From assembly GCA_041396705.1 (NCBI GenBank), contig JAWKYB010000004.1:62001-126000 (forward strand): a stretch of DNA of 64,000 nt, written 5' to 3'. Source of the stretch: Alphaproteobacteria bacterium (GTDB taxonomy: Bacteria > Pseudomonadota > Alphaproteobacteria > CALKHQ01). Both the position numbers and the translations under genes were made by a program. The notes under the pieces were generated by a model, which was not told the origin of the DNA, made no database searches, and was given only the letters and a program-made list of their open reading frames with translations. Below are positions 54,436 to 63,755 of the stretch, piece by piece (the first letter of the stretch is position 1; every line of letters begins with the position of its first letter).

Positions 54436-55281
54436 CTATGCGGCGGCGAGCCGGGCGGTTTCCTCGGCCAGCACCCGTTCCATGTCGCGACCGTATTCCT
54501 GCTGGCCGTGGCTGTAGGTCGGGCCGGAGATCACCGGCCCATGCTGCCTGCCCTCGACGCCCCACAACGGGAATTCCGCATGCGGGTTGATGCCTTCGTC
54601 GACCCACGCGCCGACCGTGCCGGACCGGATGAAGTGATAGGCAAGGCCCGCACGGCCGCGGTCGGTGTCGTTGCGGGCGGTGCCGTGGGGCACGTTGAAG
54701 CAGAACGCGATCACGCCGCCGGCCTTCACCGGCAGCAGCACCGGCTCGTCGCCCGCGGCGGGATACATCCGGAAGTGATGATCGCTTTCCGGATCCTCGA
54801 CATGCTCGATCCGCCGGTCCGCGTAGCCGGGCAACACGCGCATGCAGCCGTTCGCGGCATTGGCATCGTGGATCGCGATCCACAGGCCGAGGCCGAGGAA
54901 CGGGTCGTCGACGCCGAAATAGTAGTTGTCCTGGTGCCAGTTGGTGCCGGCGCCGACGCGGCCCGGCTTGTAGAAGATCTGGTCGAGGAACTTGTAGGTC
55001 GGACCGCCCAGCAGCGCGGTGACCAGCTCGCGGACCTTGGGGTGGAAGGGCAGGGCGGCAAAGAACGGGTGATGGTAGGACAGCGGGCAGATTTGCAGGT
55101 TCAGCTTGTCGCTGCGGCGGGTGACCCGGTCGAAATCGGTGGCGACGTTGTGCAGCTTGCCGGCGTCGAGCAGTTCCCGCAGCCCGCCCTGCAGCGCCGC
55201 GACCTCCTGCGTCGAGAAGAACGGATCGACGACGACATAGCCGTCGCGCCGAAACCGGCCGGCGAGTTCGCTGATGTCCAT
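54436..55281 (-). CDS. Phytanoyl-CoA dioxygenase (PhyH) family protein
   Basis: The 281-residue enzyme is a non-heme Fe(II)/2-oxoglutarate oxygenase. The iron ligands are the His and Asp of TNWHQDNYYF and the distal His of VPHGTARN. The opening FRRDGYVVVDPFFSTQEVAALQ is typical of PhyH proteins. It hydroxylates a small molecule, perhaps an ectoine-, polyamine- or phosphonate-like compound; specificity unknown. A GGGGAGGAG site precedes ATG 55281. Confidence 0.87.
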   Translation of the reverse strand: MDISELAGRFRRDGYVVVDPFFSTQEVAALQGGLRELLDAGKLHNVATDFDRVTRRSDKLNLQICPLSYHHPFFAALPFHPKVRELVTALLGGPTYKFLDQIFYKPGRVGAGTNWHQDNYYFGVDDPFLGLGLWIAIHDANAANGCMRVLPGYADRRIEHVEDPESDHHFRMYPAAGDEPVLLPVKAGGVIAFCFNVPHGTARNDTDRGRAGLAYHFIRSGTVGAWVDEGINPHAEFPLWGVEGRQHGPVISGPTYSHGQQEYGRDMERVLAEETARLAAA

Positions 55282-55397
55282 TTGCTCCTCCCCAGGGCAA
55301 GCGCCGCGCGGAGGCATGCGGCGCGGCTCGACGATAGCACCGGCACGGGAAGCGGCAAATGCCGGGAGGGGCCGGACTGCGCGTGACCGCGCGGTTC

Positions 55398-56327
55398 CTA
55401 CTCCAGCGCGATCCCGCCGACAGGATCGGTGAGGAAATGGAGCGTGTAGGTGCCCGGCGTGCCGCTGGCGAGGAAGTAGTAGCTCTCGGCGAACGGCCCG
55501 GCCGGGAACGCGTCTGCCGAATAGGTCACGGTGCTGGCGGTGACCGAGTCCGGCCGCGCCCGGCCGAGGTTGACGGCGACGCGGCCGTCGGGATCGACCA
55601 GTTGCAGATAGCGCGGGGCGACGACGAAACCCGACTGGCCGTCGGTGCGGTTGCCGGCCAGCGCGGTGATGGCCACGTCAAGCCGGAGCAGCGCACCGCT
55701 TGTCGCCGACATCGATCCGGCGACGCCGGGCCCGGCCGCGTAGACCGACACCGGCACGGCGTCGACGCGGTGCAGCGCCTCGATCGCGAACGCGGCCAGC
55801 GCCGACGGGGCGAGCGGCACCTCGGCCGCGCCCGGAATCGCGATCTCGGTGGCGAAGAACTCGCCGAAGGTCAAGGTCGCCGCGGTCGCGCCCTCCGGCA
55901 CCGCCCACACCGCCTCGACGACGAGGTCGGCATCTTCCTCGGGCCAGTCGCGCGGCCGGCGAGCGGACACGTAGCGCGGCACCGCTTCGAACGCAGCGCG
56001 ATAGGCGAAGCTGCCGAACGCGCTCAGCGGCTCGCCGCCGGGCACGGTCAGCGTCAGGTCGCGCGCGCCAAGCGAGACGCTGTCCAGCGACTCGGACCAG
56101 GGCACGTCGACCAGCGCCGAAACGTGGACCAGGGTCTGTCCGGGCGCCGCGATGACCGCCGGCACGCAGCAGGGCAGCCCGAACTCGGCCTGGGTATCGA
56201 CCAGGCTGTCGTAACGGTGAACCTCCAGTGCGAGGAACGGCCACGGGTCCTGCGCGGCGGCCCCGGCGGCAAGCGCGGCAGCCAGCAGCGTGGCGGCAGC
56301 AACGCGCAACGGCAGCACGTGATGCAT
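55398..56327 (-). CDS. Secreted protein of unknown function, paralog B
   Basis: The 309-residue protein has a signal peptide (cleavage near AGAAAQ). It shares a plan with the gene upstream: DPWPFLALEVHRYDSLVDT, a CC pair in GLPCCVPAVI, HVSALVDVPWSESLD, TVPGGEPL, and a C-terminal Tyr-rich strand YTLHFLTDPVGGIALE. I do not know the family. The predicted structure is all beta. It follows paralog A by 35 bases, so the pair is one operon. Confidence 0.7.
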   Translation of the reverse strand: MHHVLPLRVAAATLLAAALAAGAAAQDPWPFLALEVHRYDSLVDTQAEFGLPCCVPAVIAAPGQTLVHVSALVDVPWSESLDSVSLGARDLTLTVPGGEPLSAFGSFAYRAAFEAVPRYVSARRPRDWPEEDADLVVEAVWAVPEGATAATLTFGEFFATEIAIPGAAEVPLAPSALAAFAIEALHRVDAVPVSVYAAGPGVAGSMSATSGALLRLDVAITALAGNRTDGQSGFVVAPRYLQLVDPDGRVAVNLGRARPDSVTASTVTYSADAFPAGPFAESYYFLASGTPGTYTLHFLTDPVGGIALE

Positions 56328-56362
56328 TGGCGGATTCCTTCCGCTGGCCGTATGACCGGCCT

Positions 56363-57301
56363 CTACTCGACCGTGATCTGCCCGACCGGGTCGTTGAAAT
56401 AGTACAACGTGTAGGTGCCCGGGGCGCCGTCGGTCAGCCAGTAGAAGCTCTCGTCGAAGCTGGCGCCGATGAAAGCGTTGCCGGAGTACGAGTTGGAGGT
56501 GTCGGTGATCAGCCCGTCGCCGAGATACTGGCCCAGCGGCACCTGCGGCAGGCCGTCGGGCCCGGCAAGTTGCATGTACCGGGTGTAGATGAGATAGCCG
56601 GCATTGCCGCCGACGCTGCTGTCGATCAGCGGCGTGATGTCGAAGTCGACGCGCAGGATCCTGCCGGCCGCGGGGATGACGGTGCCGGCCACGTCCTGCC
56701 GGTTGATGGTGTGCGTCATGCTCAGGCTGTCGAGCAGCGCGAAGCCGGTGATCGCGAAATCGGCGGTGTCGGCGGGCGAGATCGGCTCGCTGACCTCGGC
56801 CGGGAACTCGATCGGTACGCTGTAGAACTCGTCCAGTATCAGGATGGCCGTCATCGCGTCTTCCGGCAGCAGCCAGACCTGCTCGATCTCCAGATATTCG
56901 GGCTCTTCGTTCTCCGGCCAGTCGCGCGGGCGCGAGGCGGAGATGCCGCCGCCGGCGCTCTCGAACAGGCCGCGCCGGTCGTAGTCGCCGATCGGTGCCA
57001 GCGGCTCGCCCCCCGGCACGGTCATCGTCAGCTTTGACGCCGAGACCGACACGCGATCCAGTTCCGCCGACCAGGGCACGTCGATGACGGCGGAGACGTG
57101 GATCAGCGCATAGCCCGGCGCCTGGATCACGTGCGGCGCGCAGCAGGCGATGCCCACGTCCTCGTTGGTGTCGACCAGGCTGGCGTAGCGGAAGACCTCC
57201 AGCGAGACGAATGGCCAGGGCTCCTGCGATGCGGCGCTGGCCGCGAAGGGGCCGGCCAGGGCGGCGCCGACAAGGACAAGCGAGGCGGATTTGCTGAACA
57301 T
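56363..57301 (-). CDS. Secreted protein of unknown function, paralog A
   Basis: The 312-residue protein has a signal peptide (FSKSASLVLVGAALAGPFAA). The mature part starts QEPWPFVSLEVFRYASLVDT and contains IACCAPHVIQAPG, HVSAVIDVPWSAELD, TVPGGEPL and RPRDWPENEE, all matched in paralog B. It ends YTLYYFNDPVGQITVE. Start 57301 gives the signal peptide; upstream open sequence is unlike the family. Conservation of the vicinal CC in both copies suggests a functional site or a disulfide. Confidence 0.7.
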   Translation of the reverse strand: MFSKSASLVLVGAALAGPFAASAASQEPWPFVSLEVFRYASLVDTNEDVGIACCAPHVIQAPGYALIHVSAVIDVPWSAELDRVSVSASKLTMTVPGGEPLAPIGDYDRRGLFESAGGGISASRPRDWPENEEPEYLEIEQVWLLPEDAMTAILILDEFYSVPIEFPAEVSEPISPADTADFAITGFALLDSLSMTHTINRQDVAGTVIPAAGRILRVDFDITPLIDSSVGGNAGYLIYTRYMQLAGPDGLPQVPLGQYLGDGLITDTSNSYSGNAFIGASFDESFYWLTDGAPGTYTLYYFNDPVGQITVE

Positions 57302-57567
57302 GGGTTTCGGGCTCTCCGGGTCTGTTGCGGGCGCTGCCGGCGAAGGGACCGTCGCACCATAGCCGGTGTGCCGTTCGACGCAACCCGTTGACGCCGGCGC
57401 CCGCGGCCAGAATGATGCGCCCGTCATCCGGGTCCGGACCTTCCACCCTCGAGCGCGGCGACGAGCACCGAGGCGGCCTTCGCGTGGGCCGGCCCGCCTA
57501 CAGCCGACCGGCAGCCGTATTAACGTTCCCGCAGGCCGGTACAACCGCATCCACCAGGGAGGGACGC

Positions 57568-58575
57568 ATGACGAAGATTAAGTGGGGCATTATCAGCACG
57601 GCGCTGATCGGCACGGCCAAGGTGATTCCGGGCATGCAGACCAGTCCCGATTGCGAGATCGTGGCGATCGCCTCGCGCTCGGCCGACAAGGCGAAGGCTG
57701 CGGCCGACAAGCTGGGCATCGCCAAGGCCTACGGCTCCTATGAAGCGATGCTGGCCGACCCGGAGATCGAGGCGGTCTACAACCCGTTGCCGAACAACTA
57801 CCACGTGCCGGTGTCGATCCAGGCGCTGGAGGCCGGCAAGCACGTGCTGTGCGAGAAACCGATCGCGATGCACGCCGCGGAGCTCGAGGCGCTGATCGCC
57901 GCGCGCGACCGCACCGGCAGGCAGTGCGTGGAGGCGTTCATGGTGCGCCACCATCCGCAGTGGCAGCGCACCCGCGAGCTGGCGCGGTCTGGCGCGCTGG
58001 GCCGGGTGATGTCGGTCAACGGCCTGTTCTGCTATTTCAACCGCGACCCGGCCAACATCCGCAACATCCCGGAAACCGGCGGCGGCGCCATGTACGACAT
58101 CGGCTGCTATCCGATCGTCACCTCGCGCTATGTGTTCGGCGAGGAACCGCGGCGGGTGGCGGCGATCACCGAGTACGACCCGGATTTCAAGTGCGACCGG
58201 CTGGCCTCGGTGCTGCTCGACTACCCGTCCGGCCAGGCCGCGTTCACCGTGTCGACCCAGATGGCCAATTACCAGCGCATGCACATCTGCGGCGAGAAGG
58301 CGCGGGTCGAGGTCGAGATCCCGTTCAACGCGCCGCCGGACAGGCCGTGCCGGATCTTCGTCGACGACGGCTCCAAGCTGGGCGACCAGAGCAGGCGGGT
58401 CGAGGAGTTCCCCACCTGCGACCAGTACGGCCTGCAGGGCAGCGCGGTCTCCCAGGCGTTCCGCGCGGGTCATTCCGGCGAGTTTCCGCTGGAGGACGCG
58501 GTGAAGAACATGCGGGTCATCGATGCCGCGCTGGAGGCGGGACGGACCGGCCGATGGGTCGAGCTGGCGGCCTGA
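57568..58575 (+). CDS. Gfo/Idh/MocA family oxidoreductase
   Basis: The 335-residue enzyme has an N-terminal Rossmann domain (WGIISTALIGTAKVIPGM) and the conserved Lys-Pro in HVLCEKPIAMHA, the catalytic lysine motif of the family. The GGGAMYDIGCYPI segment is also characteristic of D-xylose/glucose-type dehydrogenases and trans-dihydrodiol dehydrogenases. It oxidises or reduces a sugar or cyclitol with NAD(P). A GGGAGGGACG site precedes the ATG. Confidence 0.88.
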   Translation: MTKIKWGIISTALIGTAKVIPGMQTSPDCEIVAIASRSADKAKAAADKLGIAKAYGSYEAMLADPEIEAVYNPLPNNYHVPVSIQALEAGKHVLCEKPIAMHAAELEALIAARDRTGRQCVEAFMVRHHPQWQRTRELARSGALGRVMSVNGLFCYFNRDPANIRNIPETGGGAMYDIGCYPIVTSRYVFGEEPRRVAAITEYDPDFKCDRLASVLLDYPSGQAAFTVSTQMANYQRMHICGEKARVEVEIPFNAPPDRPCRIFVDDGSKLGDQSRRVEEFPTCDQYGLQGSAVSQAFRAGHSGEFPLEDAVKNMRVIDAALEAGRTGRWVELAA

Positions 58576-59645
58576 ACGATCCCGCGGCCGCGGACGCGGC
58601 CAATGCGGCGCGGCTTCGCCGCTTCGCCACCCGTGAGGCGCCGCGGCTGTCGCCGTTCTATGCCGCGCTGGCGGGCTTCGCGGCCGAGGCGCCGGACGCG
58701 CTTGCCATCCTGCGCCACCGGCTGCCGGGCCAGCCGCCGGCGAACATGCTGCTCGGCGCCGTTCACCGCCTGCTGCTGGACGGCGCCGACCACGACCTGC
58801 GCGCGTTCTATCCGAACCTGGTCGAGCGGCCGCGGCCGCTCGGCGAGGCAGGCCCGGCATTGGCCGACTTCTGCCGGCGCTTCCGCGAGCCGCTCACTGC
58901 CATCGTGGCGCGGCGCGTGACCTGCACCAACGAGGTGCGGCGCGCGATCATGCTCCGGCTGGGCTTCGGCTGGATGGCGGCGCACGGCGCGGCCGAGGGC
59001 GCCCGGCCCGGCCTGGTCGAGATCGGCTGCAGCGCCGGGCTCAATCTCAACTGGGACCGTTTCCGCATCGACCTCGGCCGGCACGGACGGTTCGGGCCGC
59101 GCGATGCGCCGCTGACCCTGGGCTGCCGCGTCGACGGCGCCGGTCCGGTTGCCGCCGGCGGGCCGCTGCCCGCCTTCGCACGGCGCATCGGCATCGACGT
59201 GGTGCGCAGCGATCCGGCCGACGCCGGCGATCGGGCCTGGATGCAGGCGCTGGTCTGGCCTGACAACCCCGGGCGGCGGGCGGCGCTCGACGCCGCCATC
59301 GCCATCGCCATCGCCCATCCGGCCGAGATCCGCATCGGCGATGCCGCGCGCCTGGTCGGGCCGGTCCTGGCCGGTCTTGCAGATGACGGACCGGTCTGGG
59401 TGTTCCACAGCGTGATGATGTACCAGCTGCCGGTCCAGCGGCGGCTGGCGATCGAGCGGGCGCTCGCGGCGGCCTCGCGCCGGCGTCCGGTGTGGCGGCT
59501 GGCTTTCGAGGGGGAGGGCGCGCGCCGCTATGTGCTGCGGGTCGTCCGCTACGGCGGCGGCCAGCGCCGCATGCAGGTGCGACTGGCCGAATCCGACGGC
59601 CATGTGACCGCTGTGAGGCTGTACCGCCCCATCATGTCCCGTTGA
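58554..59645 (+). CDS. DUF2332 family protein
   Basis: The 363-residue protein has the DUF2332 features: LAILRHRLPGQPPANMLLGA, TNEVRRAIMLRLG, VEIGCSAGLNLNWDRF and VFHSVMMYQLP. The middle motif looks like a SAM-binding or nucleotide-binding loop, but the function of the family is not known. The start overlaps the oxidoreductase stop by 22 bases, so translation may be coupled. Confidence 0.83.
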   Translation: MGRAGGLNDPAAADAANAARLRRFATREAPRLSPFYAALAGFAAEAPDALAILRHRLPGQPPANMLLGAVHRLLLDGADHDLRAFYPNLVERPRPLGEAGPALADFCRRFREPLTAIVARRVTCTNEVRRAIMLRLGFGWMAAHGAAEGARPGLVEIGCSAGLNLNWDRFRIDLGRHGRFGPRDAPLTLGCRVDGAGPVAAGGPLPAFARRIGIDVVRSDPADAGDRAWMQALVWPDNPGRRAALDAAIAIAIAHPAEIRIGDAARLVGPVLAGLADDGPVWVFHSVMMYQLPVQRRLAIERALAAASRRRPVWRLAFEGEGARRYVLRVVRYGGGQRRMQVRLAESDGHVTAVRLYRPIMSR

Positions 59646-59658
59646 GCGGGCGGCATGA

Positions 59659-59686
59659 TGCCCCGCGCGCCGATGCGCGCGGGGCA
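59659..59686. terminator. Hairpin between convergent genes
   Basis: TGCCCCGCGCGC and GCGCGCGGGGCA form a 12-bp stem with a 4-base loop. It lies between the DUF2332 stop (59645) and the minus-strand gene ending at 59694. No T-tract is present. Confidence 0.6.
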
Positions 59687-59693
59687 CCATGAT

Positions 59694-60089
59694 TTATCGC
59701 AGGCTGACCTTTGCCGAGCAGCCGTCGCCGAGCCCGATGCAGTAGGTCACAATCTCGCCGGTCACGCCGTCTTCCTGTTCGTAGGCGGCCATCTTGACCT
59801 CGGTGACGCCCTGCACCTCCAGTTGCTCGCGGCCGATGTCCTGCAGCAGCCGCTTGAATTCCGGGATGACCAGCTGGCACAGCTTGTCGGGTGCAGACGG
59901 ATTGCGCAGTTCGCCGATCATCACGACGCCGATTCCCTCGACCTCCAGCAGGAAGCCCTGGCCTTCGTTGACTTCGGCAGCGGACACGAAGTCCGATTCC
60001 GAATACCTGCTGAAATCGACGGCCTGGGCGTCGAGGGTGGCCAATTGCGCTGCGACAACACAGGCGATTCCGGCTGCAATGCTTCGCAT
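59694..60089 (-). CDS. Small secreted protein of unknown function
   Basis: The 131-residue protein has a signal peptide (RSIAAGIACVVAAQLATLDAQA). Its mature domain alternates strands and helices (EGQGFLLEVEGIGVVMIGEL, QLVIPEFKRLL). Cysteines at LCQLV, YCIG and DGCSA could pair. AGGAAAGGG lies upstream of ATG 60089; the frame stays open 168 bases further but loses the signal peptide. Confidence 0.65.
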   Translation of the reverse strand: MRSIAAGIACVVAAQLATLDAQAVDFSRYSESDFVSAAEVNEGQGFLLEVEGIGVVMIGELRNPSAPDKLCQLVIPEFKRLLQDIGREQLEVQGVTEVKMAAYEQEDGVTGEIVTYCIGLGDGCSAKVSLR

Positions 60090-60535
60090 ATGATTGTGCC
60101 CTTTCCTGGTCTCTTTGCTGATTTCGTGATGTTCCGCTTGCTCGATGCTGCGGGCGCTGCGAATGAGCGCAATGGCTTCGTGCAGGTCGAATGTGTCACG
60201 ATTGTGATCGCGCGCGGACCGACGGCCGGCACCGCGCTGAGACAGTCGGCTGCTCATTTCACAATAAATACGACGTAGAAACGTACTTTATTTCGGTTGA
60301 CGGCAGGCAAGGAGCGCGCCATAGTCCCTGTCACAGCGCCGATTTGAGCAGCAGATTGCGGGCGCTATACAAATTCGGCTAAAGCGTTGGCGGATCCCGC
60401 CCAGCGTGTGCTGCGGCGGGTTTTTTGTTCCGTCGCATTCGGCCTGCGCCCGGCGCAGGTGTCCGCGACACTCAAGAAATCCCGCCTCTTGCAACCGAGC
60501 GGCCGCGGCCGCGCTGAACGAGAGGTGACGGGACC
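60090..60535. other. Intergenic region with candidate small RNA or leader
   Basis: There is no supported protein gene here. Two possible plus-strand promoters are TTGACG-N17-CATAGT (60297-60325) and TTGAGC-N16-TATACA (60344-60371). They are followed by a strong terminator at 60396-60426, ahead of the binding-protein gene at 60536. A transcript of roughly 50-100 bases ending at this terminator would be a small RNA or a regulated leader. Confidence 0.4.
60396..60426 (+). terminator. Rho-independent terminator without an obvious upstream gene
   Basis: CCCGCC-CAGC pairs with GCTG-C-GGCGGG and is followed by six Ts. No plus-strand gene lies within the preceding 300 bases, which points to a small RNA or attenuated leader. 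Confidence 0.75.
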
Positions 60536-61525
60536 ATGTCCCACGATATTGGACGCAGGAAACTGATCGGCGGGGCCGTGCTGGCGCTGGGCCTTGCCGC
60601 CGCGGCCGACGCGCCGGCGCTGGCACAGCCCGAGCAGGTGGTGCTCGACTGGGCCTACTACAACCCGGTCAGCCTGCTGCTGCTGAACAAGGGCTGGGTC
60701 GAGGAGGAATTCGCCAAGGACGGGATCGACGTCGCCTGGATCCAGAGCCATGGCAGCAACAAGGCGATCGAGTTCCTGAACAGCGGCGGCCTGGACTTCG
60801 GCTCGACCGCCGGTGCCGCGGCGCTGCTGGCGCACATCAACGGCAGCGAGATCCAGTCGATCTATGTCTACTCCAAGCCGGAATGGACCGCGCTGGTCAC
60901 CCGGCCCGACACCGGCATTGCCACGGTGGAGGACCTGAAGGGCCATACCGTGGCGGTGACCCGGGGTACCGACCCTTACATCTTCCTGCTGCGTGCGCTG
61001 GCCGAGCACGGTCTCAGCGAAGCCGACATCGAGCCGGTGCTGCTGCAGCACGCGGACGGCGGCAACGCGCTGCTGCGCGGCGACGTCGATGCCTGGGCCG
61101 GCCTCGATCCGATGATGGCCGCGGCGGAGCTGGAGAGCGGGGCGGTGCTGTTCTACCGCAACGCCGACCTCAACACCTATGGCACGCTCAACGTGCGCAC
61201 CGCCTTCGCCGAGGAGAACCCGGAGATCGTGCTGCGCGTGATAAGGCTGTACGAGCGGGGGCGGGAATACGCGCTCGCCCATCCGGACGAGCTGCGCGAC
61301 ATCCTGCGCGACGCCGCCGGGCTGACCGATGCGGTGGCCGAGAGGCAGCTGTCCGAGCGGACGGACCTGAGCGCGCCGTTCATCGGCCAGACCCAGATCG
61401 ACGCGATCACCGCTGCCGGTGTCGCCCTGCAGGGCGCCGGCATCATCGAGGCCGACGTGGACGTGGCGGGCCATGTCCAGGCGCTGATCAACCCGAGCTA
61501 CGGCGAGACGGTGGCGGCCGAATAG
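60536..61525 (+). CDS. ABC transporter substrate-binding protein, SsuA/NMT1-like
   Basis: The 329-residue protein has a Tat-like signal (GRRKLIGGAVLALG, cleavage near ALAQ). The mature domain is of the aliphatic-sulfonate/nitrate/NMT1 class: VLDWAYYNPVSLLLLNKGW, GGLDFGSTAGAAALLA and VAVTRGTDPYIFL. With the permease and ATPase that follow it forms an Ssu/Tau-type importer for sulfonates or related compounds. No monooxygenase (ssuD, tauD) is visible, so the substrate is uncertain. Confidence 0.88.
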   Translation: MSHDIGRRKLIGGAVLALGLAAAADAPALAQPEQVVLDWAYYNPVSLLLLNKGWVEEEFAKDGIDVAWIQSHGSNKAIEFLNSGGLDFGSTAGAAALLAHINGSEIQSIYVYSKPEWTALVTRPDTGIATVEDLKGHTVAVTRGTDPYIFLLRALAEHGLSEADIEPVLLQHADGGNALLRGDVDAWAGLDPMMAAAELESGAVLFYRNADLNTYGTLNVRTAFAEENPEIVLRVIRLYERGREYALAHPDELRDILRDAAGLTDAVAERQLSERTDLSAPFIGQTQIDAITAAGVALQGAGIIEADVDVAGHVQALINPSYGETVAAE

Positions 61526-61547
61526 GGCCGGACGGGAGGACATCGTG

Positions 61548-62393
61548 ATGACAGACGTGACCCATCGCGACGTGCCGGCCGCAACCGGCAGCTGGGCGGT
61601 TCGCCCGGCTGCCGGCTGGCTGCGTCGCCAGGTCGGTCCGCGCTTGCTGGTCGGTCTGATCGTGCCGGCCATCGCGCTGGTCGGCTGGGAACTGCTGGCC
61701 GCCGCGGATCTGATCTCCACCAAGATCCTGCCGCCGCCGTCGGCGGTGCTGGGCACGATCGGCGGGTTGGCGGCCGACGGCTCGCTGTGGGGCCACGTCT
61801 GGATCACGCTGTGGCGGGTGGCGCTGGGCTTCCTGTTCGGGGTGGCGGCCGGCACCGTGCTCGGCGCCGTCACCGGCTATTCCACCACGCTGTACCGCCT
61901 GCTCGACCCGACCATCCAGGGTCTGCGGTCGATCCCGTCGATCGCCTGGGTGCCGCTGTTCATCCTGTGGTTCGGCATCTTCGAGGTGCCGAAAGTGACG
62001 CTGATCGCGGTCGGCGTGTTCTTCCCTGTCTACCTGGGCCTGGCGACGGCGGTGCACGGCGTCGACCGCAAGCTGGTCGAGGTGGCGCGGATCTATCGCT
62101 ATGCGCCGCTGCAGCTGATCGGCCGCGTGCTGCTGCCGGCCTCGCTGCCGGCCTATGTCACCGCGCTGCGCAACGGCCTCGGTCTCGGCTGGATGTTCGT
62201 TGTCGCAGCCGAATTCATGGGTGCGAGCCAGGGGCTGGGCTACCTGCTGATCGACGGCCAGCAGACCGGCCGCGCCGCCATGATCCTGGCCGCGATCCTG
62301 CTGTTCGCGGTGATCGGCAAGCTGACCGACAGCCTGCTGCACTCGGCAACCAAGCCGCTGCTGCGCTGGCAGGACAGCTTCAAGAAGGGCTGA
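61548..62393 (+). CDS. ABC transporter permease, SsuC-like
   Basis: The 281-residue protein has six predicted helices and the permease loop VDRKLVEVARIYRYAPLQLIG. GSIPSIAWVPLFILWFGI-type sequence (here LRSIPSIAWVPLFILWFGI) is typical of SsuC/TauC. GGGAGGA precedes ATG 61548. It is 22 bases after the binding-protein stop and 4 bases before the ATPase gene. Confidence 0.9.
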   Translation: MTDVTHRDVPAATGSWAVRPAAGWLRRQVGPRLLVGLIVPAIALVGWELLAAADLISTKILPPPSAVLGTIGGLAADGSLWGHVWITLWRVALGFLFGVAAGTVLGAVTGYSTTLYRLLDPTIQGLRSIPSIAWVPLFILWFGIFEVPKVTLIAVGVFFPVYLGLATAVHGVDRKLVEVARIYRYAPLQLIGRVLLPASLPAYVTALRNGLGLGWMFVVAAEFMGASQGLGYLLIDGQQTGRAAMILAAILLFAVIGKLTDSLLHSATKPLLRWQDSFKKG

Positions 62394-62397
62394 TGCA

Positions 62398-63147
62398 ATG
62401 CTGAAGGCGACCCACCTCAGCCGCGTGTTCGACGAGGAGCATGTGGCGCTGCACGATGTCAGCCTGGCGGTCGACGCCGGCGAGATCCTGGTGGTGCTCG
62501 GCGGCTCCGGCTGCGGCAAGAGCACGCTGCTGCGCATCCTGGCCGGTCTCGACCGGCCGACGCGCGGCGAGGCGACGCTGGACGGCGAGCCGATCACCGA
62601 GCCGAACCCGAAGCTGGGCCTCGTGTTCCAGGAGCCCCGCCTGATGCCTTGGCTGAAGGTACGCGACAACGTCGCCTTCGGACTGCGCGACCTGCCGGCC
62701 GACGTGCGCCGGCGCCGGGTCGAAGCGGCGCTGGAGCGGGTCGGCATCGCCCATCGCGCCGAGGCCTTTCCCAGCCAGCTCTCCGGCGGCCAGGCCCAGC
62801 GCGCCGCCATTGCGCGGGCGCTGGTGACCGAACCGTCGGTGCTGCTGTTCGACGAGCCGTTCAGCGCGGTCGACGCGCTGACCCGCAGCCAGCTGCAGGC
62901 CCATGTGCTGGAACTGTGGGAAGCCGACCGGCGGACCATGGTCGTGGTCACGCACGACATCGAGGAAGCGCTGATCATGGGCGACCGCATCCTGGTGATG
63001 CGGCCGCACCCCGGCCAGGTCCACTGCGAGCTCGCGGTCGACCTGCCGCGTCCGCGCGATATCGACGACCCGGCCTTCATCGCGCTGCGGCGGCGCACGC
63101 TGGCGCTGCTGCGCGAGGCCAGCGGCGCCCTTGACGACGCGGCCTGA
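62398..63147 (+). CDS. ABC transporter ATP-binding protein, SsuB-like
   Basis: The 249-residue ATPase has Walker A GGSGCGKST, Q-loop FQEPRLMPW, signature LSGGQAQ, Walker B VLLFDEPFSAVD and H-loop VTHDIEEAL, typical of SsuB/TauB. It completes the three-gene importer. All motifs are intact, in contrast to the ATPases at 5669, 10788 and 15468. Confidence 0.92.
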   Translation: MLKATHLSRVFDEEHVALHDVSLAVDAGEILVVLGGSGCGKSTLLRILAGLDRPTRGEATLDGEPITEPNPKLGLVFQEPRLMPWLKVRDNVAFGLRDLPADVRRRRVEAALERVGIAHRAEAFPSQLSGGQAQRAAIARALVTEPSVLLFDEPFSAVDALTRSQLQAHVLELWEADRRTMVVVTHDIEEALIMGDRILVMRPHPGQVHCELAVDLPRPRDIDDPAFIALRRRTLALLREASGALDDAA

Positions 63148-63209
63148 GCGGGCAATTCACCGAGCGAACCCGAGCGCTTGGCCTCGGGGCCAGGAGAGGA
63201 CCGATAAGG

Positions 63210-63749
63210 ATGAGCGACCGGCAACAGGCGCTGCGCGACGCCCAGGCGCCGCTGAAGGCGCAGTACAAGGACAGGCCCGAAAGCGCCCACTGGACGCTGT
63301 CGGCGCGCGGCACGCTGCAGCCGGCGAAGCTGGCCTGCGCGGTCGACGGCTACAACGGCGCCATCGAGGCGGGACTGCATCCCGCCACCGGCGGCGACGG
63401 CACCCAGGCCTGCTCCGGCGACATGCTGCTGCAGGCGCTGTGCGCCTGTGCCGGGGTGACGCTGACCGCGGTCGCGACCGCGATGGGGCTCGACGTGCGC
63501 GGGGGCACGGTCAACGCCGAGGGCGACCTCGATTTCAAGGGCACCCTGGGCGTGGATCGCGCGGCACCGGTCGGCTTCACCCGGATCAGGTTGAATTTCG
63601 ACGTCGACGGCACGCTGAGCGACGACCAGCGCGCCACGCTGCTGAAGCTGACGGAGCGCTACTGCGTCGTCGCCCAGACCATTGCCCAGGGCAGCCCGGT
63701 CGCGGCCAGCCTGACCGTCAACGGTGCGGCGGCCGCAGCGGCCGAGTAG
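63210..63749 (+). CDS. OsmC family protein
   Basis: The 179-residue protein has the OsmC fold with the two conserved cysteines in QALCACAGVT and TERYCVVAQT. The family reduces organic hydroperoxides; variants near sulfur transporters are common. It follows the ssu-like operon by 62 bases and has its own AGGAGAGGA site. It may be co-transcribed with the transporter. Confidence 0.87.
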   Translation: MSDRQQALRDAQAPLKAQYKDRPESAHWTLSARGTLQPAKLACAVDGYNGAIEAGLHPATGGDGTQACSGDMLLQALCACAGVTLTAVATAMGLDVRGGTVNAEGDLDFKGTLGVDRAAPVGFTRIRLNFDVDGTLSDDQRATLLKLTERYCVVAQTIAQGSPVAASLTVNGAAAAAAE

Positions 63750-63755
63750 GGCCGC

